The notes under the pieces: generated by a model
Told to the model about the DNA's origin: nothing
The model's database searches: none
The model's input: the letters and a program-made list of their open reading frames with translations, nothing else
Shown here: positions 59,031 to 64,000 of the stretch, piece after piece
Position numbering within the stretch: the stretch's first letter is position 1
Layout: the number at the start of each line of letters is the position of its first letter
Position numbers and translations under genes: made by a program
Assembly: GCA_964385755.1 (NCBI GenBank)
Contig: CAYLPZ010000008.1
Coordinates: forward strand, 1-64,000
Source: CAG-698 sp964385755
GTDB taxonomy: Bacteria; Bacillota_I; Bacilli_A; ML615J-28; CAG-698
Length of the DNA: 64,000 nucleotides
Direction of reading: 5' to 3'

Positions 59031-61049
59031 TATCATTGTTCCACAAGGGATAGAAGGATCAACAAAAATTACTTTGCAACCACATGCATTGTTTGTTCCA
59101 GCAAGAAGCATACCTTCACTTGTTACACCAGTGATACGTGTACTTTGAAGGTTTGCTATTACGATGATTTTCTTGCCAATTAATTCTTCAGGTTTATAAT
59201 CATTTTTAATTGAAGAAACTATTGTTCTTTCTTTTATACCATCGTTTAAAACTAATTTATAACAACTATGTGATTTTCTAATCTCTGTGCATTTAATGAT
59301 TTCACAAACACGTAAGTCAACTTTTAAGAAATCATCTAGTGTTATTTCACTCTTTACAGGTTGTACAGGGTCAGGTTCTTTAACTTCCTTGGCCTTTTGT
59401 TCATCTACTATAGTATTTTCTTGTAATGCAATATTTTCAAGTCTTTCTTCTTCTTCAGTTTTTGGATAACTAAAATCTAAAAGTGGTAAGTAATCATTTA
59501 AATTAATTGCATATAAGAATAAATATAAACGAGGTCCTTTTTCTTTATCAATTAATAAACGATAAACGTTTTTGAAAAATTGCCCTTGAACTTGTTTTAA
59601 TTCCTTATTTTCTTCAGTAATTCCTCTAACTTTCTTACATACAGCATAAAGTTCTGTTTGTAATTCTTCTAATGTGAATTTATTATTTTTTAAATAATCA
59701 TGTAAAACAGTAATTTCTTCTTTTGCTTTTTCATCTAATGTTTCATAAACATCAAAATTACGAGTCTTACGAAGAACATTACGGTTTTCTGGTGAGCATT
59801 GTTCAAGCCAGAACTTAGCACGTTCTAAACGATCTTTAAAGTCTTCATATTTGTAAGGTGTACCAATCTTTTCAAAAACTACTTCAAGCATTGGAACATT
59901 AAAATCCACTACACTACCAAGTTGTACTAATAAACCCATTGGTACAGTCTTAACTTCATGATTTGCAACTTGTGTATAATACATTACATCATATGCATAT
60001 TCTTGTGCAGTTTTATTCTTAACTTCTTCATACATCTTATCAAACTCAAAATATTGTCTTAAGATACCATCATCAAAGCAGAAATCAAATGCTTTTTGTG
60101 GTTCAGTCTTAGAATATAGCCATAAAAGAACTTCTGGTTCATATAGCTTAAGCAAAGTATCTGGTGTTAAGTTTAAGCCTGATGATCCACTCATCTTTCC
60201 TGTTGTTCCACGAATACCAATAAATTCATAGCCTTGGAAAATTGGTGCAGGATTATTAAATATTAATTTACTGATTTCCTTACTAGTGTCATAACTACCA
60301 TTTATGCTAGCATGATCTTTTCCGCCTGGTTCAAAATCAACTTTTTCGTATAGCCAACGCATAGGCCAGTCAACCTTCCAAGCTAATTTGCAGTTGAATT
60401 CTTTTGTAAAATCAAAAGTATGTTTATGACCACATGCACATTCATATTCACAAGTCATTGTGTCTTCATTAAATGATACAATCTTAGTTGTATCCTTTCC
60501 ACATGCACCACAATAAATACTTACTGGAAAATAAGCATCTCTTTCACCCTCTTGTGCATCTTGTGTACGATGACTATCTAAAATATCAAATATTTCTTTA
60601 CGATGTTTTAACGCATGAATTACATATTCTGCGTATTTTCCACTACGATACATCTCTGCTTGATGACGATAATCCATCTCAATACCAAACTTTTTCATTG
60701 ATGCTTCAAATTCTTTTTCAAAATATTCTGCATAGTTTTTCTCTTCTGTACCGAATGGATTCTTAATGTCAATATATGGTTTACCAATGCAACTTTCAAT
60801 GCTCTTATCAACTTTTGCAACGTTCACTGGAACTTTTCTTAACCTATCAAATTCATCCCAAGAAAATAATAGTCTAGCATTTTTTCCAAGTTTTTTTAAT
60901 GCTTTATATACAAAATAACTTGTTGCAACATCTCTAAAGTTACCAATGTGAATCGAACCTGATGGACTTATTCCAGCAGCACAAACATATTCTTCTTTAT
61001 TTGGATTTCTTTCTATAATCTTTCTTGCTATTTCTTCTGCCCAATGCAT
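59025..61049 (-). CDS. lysS: Class I lysyl-tRNA synthetase with C-terminal Trbp111-like tRNA-binding domain
   Basis: Charges tRNA-Lys. The 674-residue protein is the class I (archaeal-type) enzyme: MHWAEEIA start, GISPSGSIHIGN with the HIGH-type motif (34-37), FEPGGKDHASING (239-251), and KMSGS (285-289). It has a Cys-rich insert (Cys180, 183, 204, 206) likely to bind zinc. Residues about 570-674 form an OB-fold tRNA-binding domain like that of bacterial MetRS and Trbp111 (LDDFLKVDLRVCEI, then GMLLAG), joined by an acidic linker. The ATG at 61047-61049 follows GGGGTG; an in-frame GTG at 61058 lies in that RBS. Most bacteria use class II LysRS. Confidence 0.95.
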   Translation of the reverse strand: MHWAEEIARKIIERNPNKEEYVCAAGISPSGSIHIGNFRDVATSYFVYKALKKLGKNARLLFSWDEFDRLRKVPVNVAKVDKSIESCIGKPYIDIKNPFGTEEKNYAEYFEKEFEASMKKFGIEMDYRHQAEMYRSGKYAEYVIHALKHRKEIFDILDSHRTQDAQEGERDAYFPVSIYCGACGKDTTKIVSFNEDTMTCEYECACGHKHTFDFTKEFNCKLAWKVDWPMRWLYEKVDFEPGGKDHASINGSYDTSKEISKLIFNNPAPIFQGYEFIGIRGTTGKMSGSSGLNLTPDTLLKLYEPEVLLWLYSKTEPQKAFDFCFDDGILRQYFEFDKMYEEVKNKTAQEYAYDVMYYTQVANHEVKTVPMGLLVQLGSVVDFNVPMLEVVFEKIGTPYKYEDFKDRLERAKFWLEQCSPENRNVLRKTRNFDVYETLDEKAKEEITVLHDYLKNNKFTLEELQTELYAVCKKVRGITEENKELKQVQGQFFKNVYRLLIDKEKGPRLYLFLYAINLNDYLPLLDFSYPKTEEEERLENIALQENTIVDEQKAKEVKEPDPVQPVKSEITLDDFLKVDLRVCEIIKCTEIRKSHSCYKLVLNDGIKERTIVSSIKNDYKPEELIGKKIIVIANLQSTRITGVTSEGMLLAGTNNACGCKVIFVDPSIPCGTMIK

Positions 61050-61076
61050 AATAATCACCCCATTAATTTTTTTAAT

Positions 61077-61105
61077 ATTATACCATACTATTAGTTCTTT
61101 TTCAA
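61077..61105 (-). promoter_or_regulatory. Promoter of lysS
   Basis: TTGAAA (61100-61105), 17-base spacer, perfect TATAAT (61077-61082) on the minus strand. Confidence 0.75.
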
Positions 61106-61157
61106 GGACTGAAATTTTTCATTAATAATGTATATGATTATATTATGAAACAATTAT

Positions 61158-61192
61158 AAAACTGGCTTTAACATAACTATTAAAACCAGTTT
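61158..61192 (-). terminator. Hairpin after the ABC ATPase gene
   Basis: AAACTGG (61159-61165) pairs with CCAGTTT (61186-61192), extended inward by TTTAA/TTAAA. It lies 9 bases past the ATPase stop. The T tract on the minus strand is short, so efficiency is uncertain. Confidence 0.55.
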
Positions 61193-61201
61193 ACTATTGT
61201 C

Positions 61202-62845
61202 TTAAAAGACTAATTTTCCATCATCAATTAATTTACCACTCACTCTATCAAATAACATAATATTTAACCCTGTAATATTCATTCTTATTTTAGAACCAAT
61301 TGGGTAAATTACTCCACCAAATATTACACTTGTAAGTAAATAATCATTTAATTTTATCTTTAGTGTTGTTTCCATTCCTGTTGGCATTGCACCATGAATT
61401 TCACCTTCAAGTTTTCCATTTTCATCAATAGTAATAAATTCTGGTCTAATACCGATTACAAAATCACCATTAACAGGAATATATTCTTTTTCTAAAGCTT
61501 CATCTCTTTCAAAAGCGCGTGCTACTTTATACTTAAATAGCTCATCTTTGTTTCCTTTTTCAACATAATTTTTCTCGCTTGCCTTTTGTTTTTTTGCTTC
61601 TTCAAGCTTGATAGCTTCTTCATCTCTATTTTTATACCACTTATCTAAGTCTTTTACTTCATTAGGTACAAACGTGCACTTAATACTATCAAATAACAAA
61701 AGATTAATTTTATCGCCATCCTTCACACCATTAGCTTCTAAAAAGTTAATCGAAGGATTACCTACAAAGTCCGCAACAAATGTATTATTTGGATAATTAT
61801 AAACTTTTAGTGGTGCATCATATTGTTGTAAAACGCCATTGTTGATTAAACATATTTTTGTTGCTAGAGTCATTGCTTCCATTTGATCGTGTGTAACATA
61901 AACAAATGTTGAACCAGTTTCGACATGAAGTCTTTGTAACTCATAACGCATCTCTAAACGAAGTTTCGCATCTAAGTTTGATAGTGGTTCATCCATGAAA
62001 AGAACTGTAGGTTCTGGTGCTAATGTACGTGCAATTGCGACACGTTGTTGTTGACCACCAGAAAGTTCAGCTGGGTAACGATCCATAAACATTTCAACTT
62101 TAACAATTCTTGATACTCTTCTAACAGCTAAATCAACTTCTTCCTTAGATAGTTTTCTTACTTTTCTAATAATTTCTCCATTAACACAAACCTCATTGTT
62201 TTCGTTTAATGTTTCACCTGCTTTTTGGTGTTTTTCTAGAATAAGTTTGTTTTCTTCTTCTAATTTTTTAATTTCTTCAGCTGCTTTTTTAGTTATATCA
62301 ACACATTCATGGATTTTTAGTGCATATAGTCTTTTTGCAGTTGGCATACTTATAATGTATTTCGCAATAAGCTTAATATAAACACGATCAAGTAATATTT
62401 TACCTTTTTTGTCTTTGCAATCATTTATTAAATCAATGATTGTTTGTGGCTGTTTCAAAGCTTCTATTATTTGTTTGTTAGTTTGATATTCAAAGTCAAT
62501 TATCGGAAGCTCTTCTTTTATATTCTTTAATCCAAAGGAAATATTTTGATATACTGTCATGTTTGGCCATAGTGCGTAATTTTGGAATAAAAATCCTACT
62601 TTACGTTTACTTGCGGGAACATTAATTCCTTTTTCACTATCAAAAACTACTTTATCACCAATAGTAATTCTTCCACTTGTTGGTGTTTCAAGTCCTGCTA
62701 TCATTCTTAGGGTTGTCGTTTTACCACATCCACTAGGACCTAATAGTGTAACAAAAGAGTTGTCTTCAATTATTAAATCAAGATTTTCCACAGCATAAAA
62801 GCTGCCCCATCTTTTAGTAACATTTTTCAATTCAATTCTTGGCAT
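61202..62845 (-). CDS. ABC transporter ATP-binding protein with a long insert in the helical domain
   Basis: A 547-residue ATPase of the UgpC/PotA/FbpC group. Walker A is GPSGCGKT (36-43), the Q-loop glutamine Gln88, signature LSGGQ (261-265), Walker B with Asp285-Glu286, and a C-terminal TOBE regulatory region. Q-loop and signature are about 170 residues apart instead of about 50, because roughly 115 residues (about 110-235) are inserted. A second Lys/Glu-rich insert lies near 405-455. Mycoplasma UgpC-like proteins are similarly long. The ATG at 62843-62845 follows GGAGG; the upstream TTG at 62860 is less likely. It starts 1 base after the permease stop. It could also energise the CUT1 permeases, which have no ATPase of their own. 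Confidence 0.92.
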   Translation of the reverse strand: MPRIELKNVTKRWGSFYAVENLDLIIEDNSFVTLLGPSGCGKTTTLRMIAGLETPTSGRITIGDKVVFDSEKGINVPASKRKVGFLFQNYALWPNMTVYQNISFGLKNIKEELPIIDFEYQTNKQIIEALKQPQTIIDLINDCKDKKGKILLDRVYIKLIAKYIISMPTAKRLYALKIHECVDITKKAAEEIKKLEEENKLILEKHQKAGETLNENNEVCVNGEIIRKVRKLSKEEVDLAVRRVSRIVKVEMFMDRYPAELSGGQQQRVAIARTLAPEPTVLFMDEPLSNLDAKLRLEMRYELQRLHVETGSTFVYVTHDQMEAMTLATKICLINNGVLQQYDAPLKVYNYPNNTFVADFVGNPSINFLEANGVKDGDKINLLLFDSIKCTFVPNEVKDLDKWYKNRDEEAIKLEEAKKQKASEKNYVEKGNKDELFKYKVARAFERDEALEKEYIPVNGDFVIGIRPEFITIDENGKLEGEIHGAMPTGMETTLKIKLNDYLLTSVIFGGVIYPIGSKIRMNITGLNIMLFDRVSGKLIDDGKLVF

Positions 62846-62846
62846 C

Positions 62847-64000
62847 TTAATTTCCTCCAATACCTTTATCTAAAGATGCTCCTGTTAATTTATTAACAAT
62901 TGCATTACTAATTAATATCGTAACAATAAGTAGTAAGTTTATACCACTTGAAAATGCAGCCAATCCCATTTCATCAAAATAATCAAGTGTTGTTGATAAA
63001 ATAAATCCTTGTGTACAAAGTAACATAAATAATGATAATTCACGTAAACAAGTCATAAATGGTAATAGATAACCACTTATTATTGATGACTTTTGAATTG
63101 GGATTATTATTTTAAACATACGCTTAAACCATGGTATATCTTGGATTACCGCAGCTTCTTCTATCTCACCAGAAAGTTGCAACATTGAATTTAATGAACT
63201 TCTACTCGCAAATGGTATATATTTAACAGTACCTACAATAATTAATATAGCATAGGTGTTAAATAAATTAATTTTTTCACCACTTAATAAAACGAAGAAT
63301 GCAGCACCAACAGCAACTGATGGCATTAAGTATGGTAAAAACGCCATTGAATTAACAAAACTTGCAAATTTACTTTTCCTATTTTTTGAAACAGCATAAC
63401 CGACCAATGTTCCTATTGTACCAGCAAGAAGTGCACATGAAATCGAAACTATTATAGTTCCTTTATACGCATTCCAAATTGTTTTGTTAAATAAAATACC
63501 TTGTTGACCATACATTGATGTATCATAAGTATCTTTCGTTATCCACCACTTAAGGGTTAAATTATTTATATTTCCAGTATATAAGAAACTATAATCTCCT
63601 GGGTTTGGAAGAATAGTTTCAAATGCAAATGAAACAATTGGGAATATACTTGTAAAGAATGTAAAAATAATTAATACTATACCTAAAGTGTAATTAACAG
63701 CTTTAGGGAATTTAATCTTACTGATTTGTCCTGATTTACCGGAAACAGTTGTATAATTCTTTCTACTTCTTAAGCTTAGTTCATTTAATAATAAAATAGT
63801 AATTCCAAGGATCATCATGATTATTGCTAGAATAGATTGTTCTCCAGCATATTTATCACTCATTGAAACATATTTTGTTGCTAAAGTTTCAAATTTCAAA
63901 TAATGTGGTACAGGGTAACTACCAACACTAGAGCCAAACACTAACAAAATTGTTGAAAGAATTGCAGGTTTGATCATTGGTAAAGTAACCTTAAACATAA
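62847..64000 (-). CDS. Two-domain ABC permease (Fe3+/polyamine type), N-terminus beyond the window
   Basis: A partial protein of at least 383 residues; the frame is open to the window edge. The first visible residues (FKVTLPMIKPAIL) are the coupling loop of a first permease domain. A complete second domain follows with its own loop EEAAVIQDIPWFKRMFKIIIP near visible residue 280. Two permease domains in one chain are typical of the FbpB/iron(III) and related importers. The methionine at 63998 is therefore internal. It is coupled to the ATPase gene downstream. The substrate cannot be told without the binding protein. Confidence 0.88.
   Translation of the reverse strand, partial: MFKVTLPMIKPAILSTILLVFGSSVGSYPVPHYLKFETLATKYVSMSDKYAGEQSILAIIMMILGITILLLNELSLRSRKNYTTVSGKSGQISKIKFPKAVNYTLGIVLIIFTFFTSIFPIVSFAFETILPNPGDYSFLYTGNINNLTLKWWITKDTYDTSMYGQQGILFNKTIWNAYKGTIIVSISCALLAGTIGTLVGYAVSKNRKSKFASFVNSMAFLPYLMPSVAVGAAFFVLLSGEKINLFNTYAILIIVGTVKYIPFASRSSLNSMLQLSGEIEEAAVIQDIPWFKRMFKIIIPIQKSSIISGYLLPFMTCLRELSLFMLLCTQGFILSTTLDYFDEMGLAAFSSGINLLLIVTILISNAIVNKLTGASLDKGIGGN

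Overview
The window is a strongly AT-rich stretch of a Bacillota chromosome, read with the standard bacterial code (TGA is a stop, for example in yabP at 58605-58607, and TGG encodes Trp). Several traits point to a gut-type low-GC Bacilli lineage close to the Erysipelotrichia/Mollicutes side: the base composition, a class I lysyl-tRNA synthetase, a small SRP RNA, a 547-residue UgpC-like ATPase with a long insert like its mycoplasma homologues, and gut-type DUF5696/YIP1/Big_2 solute-binding loci. The cell is probably walled, because MurA has all its catalytic residues. It may sporulate or descend from a sporulator, because a yabP-yabQ pair is present. These placements are inferences from gene content, not from a phylogeny.

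Layout. Positions 1-46,500 are almost entirely minus-strand and form an accessory catabolic region that looks dedicated to peptidoglycan and amino sugars. In transcription order (right to left): a dus-led operon (46.5-40.8 kb) with a diaminopimelate decarboxylase/membrane dipeptidase fusion, a beta-lactamase-fold serine hydrolase, a tandem GNAT and a GHL10 glycosidase. Next comes a catabolite-repression-type promoter driving a GH20 hexosaminidase, a 1087-residue solute-binding protein, a permease pair, an NHL-repeat protein, a YIP1 protein, a DUF5696 ectodomain protein and a second permease pair (40.6-25.1 kb). Then follow NagZ-type GH3, NagB, a GNAT and a Big_2 solute-binding lipoprotein; a second copy of that lipoprotein; and a DUF624 protein, NamZ, a second NagZ, MupG, AnmK, MurQ and an esterase. 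A 2193-residue surface lipoprotein with its own cre-like operator ends the region.

Together these suggest import of muropeptides or chitobiose-like sugars by ABC transporters. In the cytosol, the serine hydrolase, NamZ and NagZ would take them apart, and AnmK/MurQ/MupG/NagB would feed the sugars to fructose-6-phosphate. The stem peptides would be degraded by the dipeptidase, DAP decarboxylase and the M55 D-aminopeptidase (52.3 kb). NagA and a MurNAc PTS transporter are not in the window.

Positions 46.5-61 kb are mostly housekeeping: dus, SRP RNA, tadA, tdk, rpmE, a pseudouridine synthase, three YcxB-like membrane proteins, dppA, a catalytically doubtful aspartase homologue, murA, yabPQ and class I lysS with a C-terminal tRNA-binding domain. 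Positions 61.2-64 kb hold an ATPase and a truncated two-domain permease of an Fe3+/polyamine-type ABC importer that runs off the edge.

Most notable: a canonical A_AAA_AAC slip site at the nagZ-mupG junction where mupG has no usable start codon; the LysA-M19 fusion; an 842-bp near-perfect duplication of the 5' half of two lipoprotein genes; cre-like operators placed exactly between -35 and -10 of two promoters; and an aspartase-family pseudoenzyme.
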